Assembly: GCA_028817775.1 (NCBI GenBank) | Contig: JAPPOW010000189.1 | Span: 1-16,603, forward strand | Direction of reading: 5' to 3' | Length of the DNA: 16,603 nt | Origin: Candidatus Melainabacteria bacterium | Lineage (GTDB): Bacteria > Cyanobacteriota > Vampirovibrionia > LMEP-6097 | Part shown: one piece after another, positions 1 to 7,004 of the stretch | Numbering within the stretch: the first letter of the stretch is position 1 | Layout: every line of letters starts with the position of its first letter | Translations under genes and position numbers: made by a program | Notes under the pieces: model-generated | Seen by the model: the letters and a program-made list of their open reading frames with translations, nothing else | Database searches by the model: none | Told to the model about the DNA's origin: nothing

Positions 1-28
1 GAACAGCAAAACTAATTTATTAAAGTGG

Positions 29-364
29 GTGGGTAGAAAGATTTTTCCTAGTAGTCCAAAAATGAGAAAAAAAAAAACCATAGTACCAAATGGAAAAGAC
101 GACAAAGGTACTGAGCTTTTTGAAATCAGAGAAGTTACTGTACCCAATAAGTTTGTAGAAAAAAGATCTTTACATAGCTGTGGTGGTGGATGCAGCTCTG
201 TTGGTATGGGATCACATAAAACTAATACTAATGATAGTTCCTCCGGACATGGGCATGGACATGATGCTGGACATTCTTGTGGATCTCATTCTTGCGGGGC
301 ACACGGCTGTGGTGCTAGTTGTGGTGCTGGTTGTGGTGCCGGCTGCGGCGGTTGCGGTGCTTGA
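29..364 (+). CDS. Small Cys/Gly/His-rich protein, function unknown (5' end uncertain)
   Basis: I do not recognise a family. From the GTG at 29 it would be 111 residues. The first half is basic and soluble, with a Lys/Arg run at about residues 11-16. The second half is low complexity, with nine Cys (51, 55, 84, 89, 94, 98, 102, 106, 109) and eight His, ending in repeated CGA/CG units. A HGHGHD run lies near residue 74. The tail DNA is a 12-nt tandem repeat shortening to 9 nt. The spacing suggests soft-metal binding (Zn, Ni or Cu storage or chaperone) or a precursor peptide, but this is inference and no partner gene is visible. The frame stays open to the window edge, so the true start may lie upstream; ATG at 62 is another candidate. 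It is convergent with the GH1 gene. No signal peptide or membrane segment is seen. Confidence 0.6.
   Translation: MGRKIFPSSPKMRKKKTIVPNGKDDKGTELFEIREVTVPNKFVEKRSLHSCGGGCSSVGMGSHKTNTNDSSSGHGHGHDAGHSCGSHSCGAHGCGASCGAGCGAGCGGCGA
308..361 (+). repeat. 12/9-nt tandem repeat encoding the Cys-Gly tail
   Basis: Three 12-nt units (TGTGGTGCTAGT, TGTGGTGCTGGT, TGTGGTGCCGGC) are followed by two 9-nt units (TGCGGCGGT, TGCGGTGCT). All stay in frame and encode a Cys-Gly-Ala/Gly pattern. This is a likely site of copy-number change by slippage. Confidence 0.8.
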
Positions 365-401
365 TTGAAGCTAACAGTAGCTCAAAGCGGCCGGTTCAGG
401 A

Positions 402-551
402 CTTAGGTACTGTTCACAAAGCCCGATAACTGCGTTACGCTCGCCCTCATTTGCTACAAGCAAACTTCGGGTGTACGAAGTAAAATCTTTAATTTAAATA
501 CTTTTTCATACTCGCAAGCCTTGTTCTCAAACTTTGTGAACAGTACCTAAG
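402..551. repeat. Dispersed repeat copy with 20-nt perfect inverted ends
   Basis: CTTAGGTACTGTTCACAAAG at 402-421 is the exact reverse complement of 532-551. The roughly 110 nt between contain, on the minus strand, blocks shared with 4794-4879: CAAGGCTTGCGA, AAGTTTGCT, GCAAATG and GAGCGTAACGCAG. A short hairpin TTTGCT/AGCAAA is kept in the centre. The right arm overlaps the last codons and stop of the GH1 gene. It could be a small non-autonomous element or a diverged repetitive palindrome. I see no clear target-site duplication. Confidence 0.7.
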
Positions 552-1894
552 AGAGCATTGTTTAGAGCAATCTCTGCATAGTAATCGTAGCTTTGTTTCT
601 TGGTCCTTACAAAACTAGCGTGATCGACATGCACCAAACCAAAACGAGGCTTCATACCTAATGCCCATTCAAAGTTATCAAGTAAACTCCAATAGAAATA
701 ACCACGCACATTGGCACCTTCATTGATCGCTCTATGTACAGCAATCAAATGATCACGAATAAATTTCACCCGATATTTATCCTCAATATCTTGCTCGGTC
801 TCTTCAATATGTGAGTAACCATTCTCGGTGATATAAATCGGTCTGCCTTCAAGCATGCGACTCAATTTCTTCTCAGTGAGCACCTTGTAAAGTCCTTCAG
901 CATAGAGTTCCCAGCCTAAACCATTTGCTGGTGCGTCCCCGCGCTTAGCAAGCTCACCCCAAAAACTAGAATCTACTTTAGAGTCTGCAGCATCTTTTGC
1001 TTGTGGATTCAAAGTATAACTAAATCTAGTATAGTAATTTACTCCCAAGAAATCCAAAGTATCAAGCTCGATACAAGACTCAATGAAGGCATAATTATGA
1101 AGTTGCTTACGCAAAGCATTTGGCATTGCATCAATTGATTGCCATTTATGATCGCAGAGTGCTTCATCCAAAGCTTCATAGGCATAGAGGTTCTGGGCAA
1201 AACCAACTTGAGCATCTGAGTTGACTGACTTAATAGTTTTGTAGGCTAATTGATGCCCCAATAATAAACCTTGATAGGCTTTGAAGTATCTATTCCAATC
1301 ATTCTGGTAGCCAGGAGGCCAAATCCCCGACTCATAGCCAAAGCCAAGAAAAATATTAGGTTCATTGTGAGTCACCCAAAACTTAATTCTGTCACCGTAG
1401 CGCTTAGCTAGAAACTCAGTGAACTTTTGAAACTCGTAAGCGGTATTAGGATTCTCCCAACCACCTTCTTTGGCTAGCCAACTAGGAATAGTGAAATGAA
1501 CAATAGTTGCAAATGGCTCTACACGAGACTTACGCTCCACCCCAGCCTTATCCTGCAAGAGTTGGTCTAGGAGAGAATCATAGAACTTGGCGGTATTCTC
1601 ATCAAACTCACCAGGGCCGCGGTGCAAACGAGCCCAATTGAATGAGAAACGATAAGCATTGGAGTTGAGTCCTCGAATTAGCTCTACATCCTCCATCATA
1701 TGCTCGTAGTGAGCAACAGCTTTACCATCATTAGTAGGACGCAAAACTTTATCCTCACGCTCTATCCATTCTGACCAATCAGATAATTTACCCAAAGTTT
1801 CCTCTGGGTGACCTTCAATTTGAAAAGCAGCAGTAGCAGTGCCCCAATAAAATTTATTGGGGAAATTAAGGCTAGTTTTGCGAGTGCTGGTCAT
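527..1894 (-). CDS. GH1 family beta-glucosidase / 6-phospho-beta-glucosidase-type glycoside hydrolase
   Basis: A cytoplasmic retaining beta-glycosidase of family GH1, 455 residues, the usual family length. It opens with the GH1 signature region (FYWGTATAAFQIEG, residues 16-29). The acid/base motif THNEPN has its Glu at about 178, and the nucleophile motif YITENGYS has its Glu at about 357. The SLLDNFEW segment near the C-terminus is also typical. No signal peptide is seen, so it likely splits imported beta-glucosides or oligosaccharides. Substrate (glucoside, galactoside, fucoside or phosphorylated) cannot be read safely. The ATG is preceded by TGATATATT ending 7 nt upstream and no Shine-Dalgarno, so it probably has its own leaderless promoter. 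The last residues (LGTVHKV) and the stop are encoded by the arm of the 402-551 repeat, beyond the conserved fold. Confidence 0.93.
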   Translation of the reverse strand: MTSTRKTSLNFPNKFYWGTATAAFQIEGHPEETLGKLSDWSEWIEREDKVLRPTNDGKAVAHYEHMMEDVELIRGLNSNAYRFSFNWARLHRGPGEFDENTAKFYDSLLDQLLQDKAGVERKSRVEPFATIVHFTIPSWLAKEGGWENPNTAYEFQKFTEFLAKRYGDRIKFWVTHNEPNIFLGFGYESGIWPPGYQNDWNRYFKAYQGLLLGHQLAYKTIKSVNSDAQVGFAQNLYAYEALDEALCDHKWQSIDAMPNALRKQLHNYAFIESCIELDTLDFLGVNYYTRFSYTLNPQAKDAADSKVDSSFWGELAKRGDAPANGLGWELYAEGLYKVLTEKKLSRMLEGRPIYITENGYSHIEETEQDIEDKYRVKFIRDHLIAVHRAINEGANVRGYFYWSLLDNFEWALGMKPRFGLVHVDHASFVRTKKQSYDYYAEIALNNALLGTVHKV

Positions 1895-1901
1895 TTAATT
1901 C

Positions 1902-1910
1902 AATATATCA
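1902..1910 (-). promoter_or_regulatory. Extended -10 promoter of the GH1 gene
   Basis: Read on the minus strand, TGA-TATATT ends 7 nt before the ATG, so transcription would start at or beside the start codon. No good -35 is visible. It lies beside the repeat fragment at 1914-1952. Confidence 0.5.
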
Positions 1911-1913
1911 CGT

Positions 1914-1952
1914 TGTCATCCTGAGGGAGTGAAACGACCGTCAGGACCTCCT
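1914..1952. repeat. Half copy of the TGTCATCCTGAGG dispersed repeat
   Basis: TGTCATCCTGAGGGAGTG begins a sequence matching one arm of the full palindrome at 13045-13129. It lies between the batE stop and the GH1 start. It contains its own short complementarity (GAGG...CCTC) and may end or separate the upstream transcript. Confidence 0.65.
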
Positions 1953-1954
1953 TG

Positions 1955-2590
1955 CTAAATAACTTCATAACTCTCATTCTTGACCCAACCTAACTGATCA
2001 CCATACTTAACTTGGGACCAATCGTCTCCAGCTTTAACTAATTCTAAAATTTGACCATCCAAAACTTCAAACAATTCGCTGTAAGCTTCACTGTCACCAG
2101 AATAGGCTTTGGTTGTGATCTCCGTAACTACCACCCTTGCTTTAGCTTTGTGTTCATATGCCATCCAAGCAAGATTGATACTAGAGATAGCTAAACAAAA
2201 AATCACCAAAAACTTAAGACTTGAATTAAATTTAAGTTTGTTCTTAACTAAGTAAAGCAAATTAAAAACAAAAAATATCACTAAGGATTCAAACAAACTC
2301 AAACCATTGTAGGCAAGCATCGGATCTTGTTTGAGTTGAATTTCATTAAGCACAATCGATAGATTAGTATTAGCTTCCTTACTACGTGGCAAAAATTTCT
2401 TAGCTTGGTAATAATGTTGAATCGCAGGTCCGTAATTCTCAAGCTGGTACTCACTATTCGCTAGATTAATCAATAGTAGTGGATTATGAGGCTCCTCTTT
2501 GACTAACTGCTGATAGCTATGCTGCGCCAACGCAAAGTCTGAATTTAAATATGCTTGGTTAGCTGCTTCCAGCTCAGCTTTATTTAGCAT
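1955..2590 (-). CDS. batE: BatE-like TPR/SH3 membrane protein
   Basis: 211 residues. Residues 1-85 contain tetratricopeptide-type helices (AYLNSDFALAQHSYQQLV, then YGPAIQHYYQA). Two membrane segments follow at about 97-115 and 124-145. The C-terminal 60 residues resemble a bacterial SH3 domain (DDWSQVKYGDQLGWVKN). TPR plus SH3 next to BatD is the BatE arrangement of the Bat (aerotolerance) operons, thought to work with MoxR-AAA and VWA proteins at the envelope; those partners are not in this window. Its start overlaps the batD stop by 11 nt, and AAGGAG lies 7 nt before the ATG, so translation is probably coupled to batD. The name rests on architecture and context and is tentative. Confidence 0.72.
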   Translation of the reverse strand: MLNKAELEAANQAYLNSDFALAQHSYQQLVKEEPHNPLLLINLANSEYQLENYGPAIQHYYQAKKFLPRSKEANTNLSIVLNEIQLKQDPMLAYNGLSLFESLVIFFVFNLLYLVKNKLKFNSSLKFLVIFCLAISSINLAWMAYEHKAKARVVVTEITTKAYSGDSEAYSELFEVLDGQILELVKAGDDWSQVKYGDQLGWVKNESYEVI

Positions 2591-4304
2591 GTGCCAGCTC
2601 CTTCATTAACTCTAACGCTTGTTTACGAAAATATTCCAGCTGCTCACTGCTAGCATTATCAGCTTGCATAGAATAGTTGACTCTATCACTCTCTTCAAAG
2701 AACTTAACAAGCTTAGTTTCCAGTTCCTGGTTTTGCTTAACCCGCTGAGCTACTTCACGTAATAATTTAGAAATCTCAGCAACTTCATCTGCAGCTTTCA
2801 TCTTCTTAACATAGGCACCGATACTTTGATTAGCCTCTTGCTCCGGTAAAGCAAAGCCTTGTAAATAACGCCAAGCTTTGACACAAAAAGCAAGAAAGTT
2901 AATCAAAATGATTGCTAGTATCAAATCACGATTACGTACTGGCTGTTTGGTATAAGTCAAAATTGAAGCACTTGGAATACTGAGGATAGTTTCATTAGGC
3001 TCCTTGACCGGCGCGCGCTCAGACTGAGCAGCTGGAGGGCCGGCTGGCACAGCCAGATTGGGGTTTGGCATCACATCGAGCTGGAATTTATTCTTGCCGT
3101 GAGTTTCATATTTATTGGTCTTAGGGTTGAAACTTACTAATGGTTTGGTTTTGATAGAGATCTTACCCTTGTCCTTGCGTGGAATGATTGCAGTAGTCTT
3201 GGTTGCCTCAAAGTAACGATGCCGGTCTTCTATTGCTGTAACCACGTTCTCCTTATCACCGAACAAACTATAGAGCTTAGATTCTTGAACTAATTCTGGG
3301 CTTAAAGTTGCCACATTACCGTCACCATTGATTCTAGTCTCAAGACTGACTGCCTCTCCAGAGAGCATCGCCTCATCTTTCAGTTCATGTACTACTGCAA
3401 GTTCCCCAACATAACCAGTAAATTCTTTAGGGGCGCCAGCTGGAAGCTCTTGCACTTGCAAAACTAATTCTGGTATCAGTAAATCCCGCTCACGCTCCAC
3501 CATAAATGGATTCATGAAGCGAAACGGATCAAGCTGCATTTGCTTTCTATCTTCAAGCACAATTGCACTAATAGAACTGGCTGGAATAGCAGTCTCACCA
3601 GCTTTGACTGGGAAGAGCACAAAACTAAATTCATAGACAAAGAATTCAAAACCATCAATAGTCTCCTTGTATTCAAGTGCCTTGTCATCACGCTCAAGAA
3701 TAAAGTCATCTAATTGCAAGGGCTCCATATTGAGACTACGTAAATTACCACGATGATAGACCTTGAGTCTCAAGCTAATTTGTTCATTTGGATAAGGCTT
3801 AGTGTCACTGAGCTCAAACCTTGCAAAGACATCTTCTTTTGGTTGTGCAATTGGCTTACGGACTGGTGCTGAATTCTTTGGAGCTCGGCGAATCTTTGGC
3901 AGACTTGGTTTTGGCTTAGTAGCTTTGGCAGGACCAACCTGGATAGTCAAAGGATCAGTGGTATGAGTGATGGGACCTGCTCTAACAATGACACTTGGCA
4001 AGACCATGCTTCCCTCGTGTTTAGGTTTAATCACATACTTATAAGTGATCGACTTATCAGACTTACCATTAATCAACCTGAAACTTTTAGAGCTTGAAGT
4101 TGCAGTGACGGTATAGTCTGGGCTACCACGACGAAAATCAACCATATCTGGGTCAAGGTTGTGAACTGCAACTGTCAAAGTAAGGACTTCATTCATTGCA
4201 ATCGCTCTACGGTCAACCGAAGCTTCAATTTTAGTCACAGCAGCAGAGGCTGAACTAACAGCCACGAGCAAAAATAGAAGCAAATAAGCTTTAACTTGGC
4301 GCAT
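2580..4304 (-). CDS. batD: BatD-family protein
   Basis: 574 residues. It has a clear signal peptide (residues 1-21, ending SSASA), then several beta-rich Ig-like modules (roughly 22-125, 160-275, 290-410). A basic, proline-rich linker lies at about 126-160 and a Pro/Ala stretch near 415-440. A single membrane segment (about 456-476, LILAIILINFLAFCV) is followed by a helical cytoplasmic tail of about 100 residues. This is the BatD layout: a periplasmic scaffold anchored at its C-terminal side. Function in the family is poorly defined; roles in oxidative-stress tolerance or envelope integrity have been proposed. The start overlaps the 3' end of rfaE2 by 14 nt with no Shine-Dalgarno, and the 3' end overlaps batE by 11 nt, so all three genes look co-translated. 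Confidence 0.82.
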   Translation of the reverse strand: MRQVKAYLLLFLLVAVSSASAAVTKIEASVDRRAIAMNEVLTLTVAVHNLDPDMVDFRRGSPDYTVTATSSSKSFRLINGKSDKSITYKYVIKPKHEGSMVLPSVIVRAGPITHTTDPLTIQVGPAKATKPKPSLPKIRRAPKNSAPVRKPIAQPKEDVFARFELSDTKPYPNEQISLRLKVYHRGNLRSLNMEPLQLDDFILERDDKALEYKETIDGFEFFVYEFSFVLFPVKAGETAIPASSISAIVLEDRKQMQLDPFRFMNPFMVERERDLLIPELVLQVQELPAGAPKEFTGYVGELAVVHELKDEAMLSGEAVSLETRINGDGNVATLSPELVQESKLYSLFGDKENVVTAIEDRHRYFEATKTTAIIPRKDKGKISIKTKPLVSFNPKTNKYETHGKNKFQLDVMPNPNLAVPAGPPAAQSERAPVKEPNETILSIPSASILTYTKQPVRNRDLILAIILINFLAFCVKAWRYLQGFALPEQEANQSIGAYVKKMKAADEVAEISKLLREVAQRVKQNQELETKLVKFFEESDRVNYSMQADNASSEQLEYFRKQALELMKELAHAK

Positions 4305-4761
4305 TCAATTTTTCGAGCATCGACGTTGTGGATTTGTCCTCCACTAAATCAATAAACTCTATTCTAGCGCCAATTTCTTGACTTGCCTTGAATTCAGGTA
4401 GAGTTTTGGCCTGGTAATCGGCGCCCTTGGTGTAAATATCTGGGTGAGCAGTTTTAAGAAAATTACTGGCTTCAAGCTCATCAAAGATCACCACATAGTC
4501 AACGGGTTTAAGTCCCGCCAGCATCACTGCTCTATCCTCTTGATTATTGATTGGACGATCCGGACCCTTGAGCTGACGCACACTCTGATCTGAGTTCAAG
4601 CCTACAATCAAGACATCACCAAGCGCGCGCGAGGCAGTAAGATACTCAAGATGCCCACGATGCAAAATATCAAAACAACCATTGGTTGCCACCACTTGTT
4701 TACCTTGAGCTTGCAAACGCTCGACTAAGGATTTAATTTCTTCTATCTTTATTACATTCAT
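4291..4761 (-). CDS. rfaE2: D-glycero-beta-D-manno-heptose 1-phosphate adenylyltransferase
   Basis: Stand-alone nucleotidyltransferase domain of 156 residues, equal to the C-terminal half of bifunctional HldE. It adenylates heptose 1-phosphate using ATP to give the ADP-heptose precursor used for LPS core. The nucleotide-binding motif NGCFDILHRGH is at residues 27-37 (HxGH at 34-37). LIVGLNSDQSVRQLKG (51-66) and the C-terminal STTSMLEKL are typical. It is the first gene of the rfaE2-batD-batE unit, overlapping batD by 14 nt. A weak -10-like TCTGAT ends 7 nt before the ATG, and no Shine-Dalgarno is seen. Upstream is a dispersed repeat. The kinase half (HldE-N/RfaE1) is not in the window. Other cytidylyltransferase-like enzymes are possible but fit less well. 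Confidence 0.92.
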   Translation of the reverse strand: MNVIKIEEIKSLVERLQAQGKQVVATNGCFDILHRGHLEYLTASRALGDVLIVGLNSDQSVRQLKGPDRPINNQEDRAVMLAGLKPVDYVVIFDELEASNFLKTAHPDIYTKGADYQAKTLPEFKASQEIGARIEFIDLVEDKSTTSMLEKLNAPS

Positions 4762-4793
4762 AATTTAAATCAGATTTGCTTCAAAATGTTCAA

Positions 4794-4879
4794 GAGCAAG
4801 GCTTGCGAAATGAGGAGGAGTGGTAAGTTTGCTGAACGCAAATGGCATGACGACGAATGAGCGTAACACAGCTATTGGG
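4794..4879. repeat. Second copy of the CAAGGCTTGCGA...GAGCGTAAC dispersed repeat
   Basis: Shares ordered blocks with the minus strand of 402-551: GAGCAAGGCTTGCGA, AAGTTTGCT, GCAAATG, GAGCGTAACACAG and TATTGGG. The middle is shorter. A hairpin TTTGC/GCAAA is kept although its loop differs, suggesting that structure matters. The stop codon of the small gene at 4872-5168 lies inside it. Confidence 0.65.
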
Positions 4880-5168
4880 CATTTGGGAGCAAATCTGGGA
4901 AGCAGGTCTCTAATTGACATTGGTTAGGTAAAGGGCACTCGCTACTAGATTTCATTTTAGCCCATTCTTTGCGAAAACACTCTCGTGCTTGCACATAATC
5001 ATAGCCAAGTTCAAAAACTTCAGCTTCACTGCGCCCATGCATTTGAGCTAAAGCTTTGAGAGAATAAAATTCTTCAGCATAACCAAGTGCTAGATTCATA
5101 TTGAGCATACGCCTGCATACAGGCAAACCTGTGCTTGCACAAGTTTCAATATGACTATGCTCACTCAT
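4872..5168 (-). CDS. Small six-cysteine protein, unknown function
   Basis: 98 residues from the ATG at 5166-5168; I recognise no family. Cys occur at 10, 18, 64, 78, 84 and 89, the last three in an SECPLPNQCQLETCF cluster, with a helical Glu/Tyr/Leu-rich centre (residues 27-72). The paired Cys at both ends suggest metal binding or disulfides, but this is inference. An upstream in-frame start at 5279 would give 135 residues but overlaps the whole end of the upstream small gene, so I prefer the later start, 4 nt after that gene's stop. No Shine-Dalgarno is evident, so coupling to the upstream gene is likely. The final residues and stop come from the dispersed repeat. Confidence 0.6.
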   Translation of the reverse strand: MSEHSHIETCASTGLPVCRRMLNMNLALGYAEEFYSLKALAQMHGRSEAEVFELGYDYVQARECFRKEWAKMKSSSECPLPNQCQLETCFPDLLPNAQ

Positions 5169-5172
5169 AAAA

Positions 5173-5373
5173 CTATGCTGCCGTCGACTCAGAGAACTTG
5201 TAGATAGCTTCAAGAATCGGCTTAGGAGGTTCTGGATCTTCTTTAGTATCTTCCTTGATTTGCTTGGCGATACGTGCAAGATCTTTGGTTAATTCGTAAA
5301 TATTAGGCTCCTGGTCAGTTAGGTCACTGAGCTTTCTGTGGATTTCGTGATGACTATCGTCTTTTTTGGTCAT
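5173..5373 (-). CDS. Small acidic/basic hydrophilic protein, unknown
   Basis: 66 residues, highly charged, no Cys, no membrane segment; probably two helices joined by a proline-rich turn (EDPEPPKP, residues 46-53). No family recognised. It is the first gene of a two-gene minus-strand unit with the six-cysteine protein 4 nt downstream, and is divergent from the Tat-like coiled-coil gene at 5451. Its ATG has TGTTACAAT ending 8 nt upstream, a good extended -10 that implies an almost leaderless message. That signal and the tidy spacing are the main evidence that it is real. Confidence 0.55.
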   Translation of the reverse strand: MTKKDDSHHEIHRKLSDLTDQEPNIYELTKDLARIAKQIKEDTKEDPEPPKPILEAIYKFSESTAA

Positions 5374-5381
5374 GACTGGTT

Positions 5382-5390
5382 ATTGTAACA
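5382..5390 (-). promoter_or_regulatory. Extended -10 promoter for the 66-residue gene
   Basis: Minus strand TGT-TACAAT ends 8 nt before the ATG. It is one half of a 77-nt divergent promoter region. The predicted transcription start is within about two bases of the start codon. Confidence 0.5.
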
Positions 5391-5434
5391 TATTTAATTG
5401 TTAATTTTGATATATGTATTGACCAATACTTGCG

Positions 5435-5443
5435 TGTTATTAT
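5435..5443 (+). promoter_or_regulatory. Extended -10 promoter for the Tat-like coiled-coil gene
   Basis: TGT-TATTAT ends exactly 7 nt before the ATG at 5451, predicting a leaderless message. TTGACC at 5419-5424 is too close (13 nt) to serve as a normal -35. Confidence 0.5.
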
Positions 5444-5450
5444 TTGACAC

Positions 5451-7004
5451 ATGGGAATAGACATAAGTAGAAGAGATTTATTAACTATAGCAACGGGTTA
5501 TCTAGGAGGAGCTGCAGTAGGTCAAGTTTTTCTGAAATCTCCTGATTCCAAGCCAGCAGAACCAAAGGAAGATCAAACTCAAAAACCAAAAACAGAGCCA
5601 CAAGGAAATGAAGCTCGAGCTTCAGATAAAGCAGAAAAAGCTCCGGCGCAATCTGAAACACAGCGCAGCTTTCTATCAGCTTTAATGGAACCAGAATCTG
5701 TTATTGGTGGTATCACAGGTATCTTTTTGGTACACAATATTCTTACTGATATAAATGATGAACTAGATGGACTGAGAACAGCAGTCAAAAAACTGAAAAA
5801 GAAATTAGAAGATGGCTTAAAGGAAAATGAAGAAAAAGCACTAGATTTATTTGGTCAACTAGAACGGCGAATAAATTCATTAAATGAAAGCTGGGAAGCA
5901 AGCTTCCAAAGAATGGATCAAATAATCACAGAGCATAGTCAAACCATTGATCAAAAAATGACTCAGCATACAGCGAATACAGCAAGCACTTTAGCTAGCT
6001 ACCTGGAAAATGAAGGAATAGTTGAACAATTAACTGGATTAAGAGACAAGATCGCAGAGATAAATGAAGCTGTATCTATGTTAGATACCCACAATACTGA
6101 AGAACTTGCTGCGGCTCTAGCTCAAGTTAAAGCTGTAGAAGAGCAAGTTCAAGCAGTAAACGATAAATTCAATAGCATTGGTCTTGCATTTTTAGGCGCT
6201 GAGCCGCAAGATGCCGCAGCTACACCAGCAGAGCAAAACACTACTCTAGCAAAGCAAAGTCTTAAAGAAGCTTTATATGAATTGGTAGAAGATGGCAGTT
6301 TTGCAGAAATTGGTGACTTTGTCAAAGCTAATCTTACTGAGATCCTGAGTAGTGAGAACCCAGTTAGCTACTTCCAAATTATTGGAGATAGAGTTAGTGT
6401 CAACAGCCCGATCGAGAAGCAAGATTATTTTAGTGAGATCCTTGCCCCTGTATTGATGGAACTAGCCAAAGATGTAGAGAATAATGGTAGTCCTAATGCT
6501 TATGAATTACTGTACAGTATCGCGGAAACTAAAATAGAAGTCTTTGAAGCACTTGATATTGACTACACTATTGCAAACACAAAAGAATTTAGCCAAACTC
6601 TTTTAGGCATAATGATCAATGAACCTGATATACCATCAAAATTTAGAGAAGAAGTTGAAGCAATCGCTAAGCCTTTCGATGAGGATATTTTTGTTAATGG
6701 TGATCATAATGAGGTTCTACTAGAATTTAATGAAGGGCCTCATGGGCAACAGGCCTTTGAAGAAAGCTTTGTGAGGCTCATTGATTTCTTGGAGTTAAAT
6801 CAAGAAATTTCAGATACAGTCCAGCTTGCTCCATTAGTCTTTGCATTGAAATCCTTAGACTTTCAGGACATGAATATAAATTGCTTACAAGCTTTTGCTA
6901 GATATTTATCTATCATTTCAGACATAGAAGTGGATGACTTAATTGAAGCCTACGGACAAGACACTAGAGAAGTACTCAGCTGTCTTACTACAAGAGAAGC
7001 TTAA
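5451..7004 (+). CDS. Putative Tat-exported coiled-coil protein, unknown function
   Basis: 517 residues, no family recognised. The N-terminus has a twin-arginine pattern (ISRRDLLTIATGYLGGAAVG, residues 5-24) with a weakly hydrophobic, Gly/Ala-rich core, as in Tat signals or Tat-dependent anchors. A Pro/Glu/Lys linker follows (about 31-70), then a short hydrophobic patch SVIGGITGIFLVHNIL near 82-97. A long coiled coil runs from about 97 to 235 (heptads such as LDGLRTAVKKLKKKLEDGL), with an Ala/Pro/Gln gap near 237-250. The rest is an acidic all-helical domain with few Cys. It may form a rod at the cell surface or in the periplasm. Its stop abuts the stop of the convergent gene at 7005 with no base between. 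Tat export is inference; no clear cleavage site follows the hydrophobic core. Confidence 0.72.
   Translation: MGIDISRRDLLTIATGYLGGAAVGQVFLKSPDSKPAEPKEDQTQKPKTEPQGNEARASDKAEKAPAQSETQRSFLSALMEPESVIGGITGIFLVHNILTDINDELDGLRTAVKKLKKKLEDGLKENEEKALDLFGQLERRINSLNESWEASFQRMDQIITEHSQTIDQKMTQHTANTASTLASYLENEGIVEQLTGLRDKIAEINEAVSMLDTHNTEELAAALAQVKAVEEQVQAVNDKFNSIGLAFLGAEPQDAAATPAEQNTTLAKQSLKEALYELVEDGSFAEIGDFVKANLTEILSSENPVSYFQIIGDRVSVNSPIEKQDYFSEILAPVLMELAKDVENNGSPNAYELLYSIAETKIEVFEALDIDYTIANTKEFSQTLLGIMINEPDIPSKFREEVEAIAKPFDEDIFVNGDHNEVLLEFNEGPHGQQAFEESFVRLIDFLELNQEISDTVQLAPLVFALKSLDFQDMNINCLQAFARYLSIISDIEVDDLIEAYGQDTREVLSCLTTREA

Noticed and set aside
180..368. Overlapping plus-strand frame of 62 codons in the Cys-rich gene
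   Set aside because: It is a Val/Leu-rich shadow of the GGT/GTG repeat in a shifted frame and has no separate start signal.
402..551. Rho-independent terminator formed by the 20-nt inverted ends
   Set aside because: The arms are 110 nt apart and no T-run follows, so it does not look like a simple terminator hairpin.
5169..5279. Longer 135-residue start for the six-Cys protein
   Set aside because: It would overlap the 66-residue gene by over 100 nt; the ATG at 5166-5168, 4 nt after that stop, is more natural.
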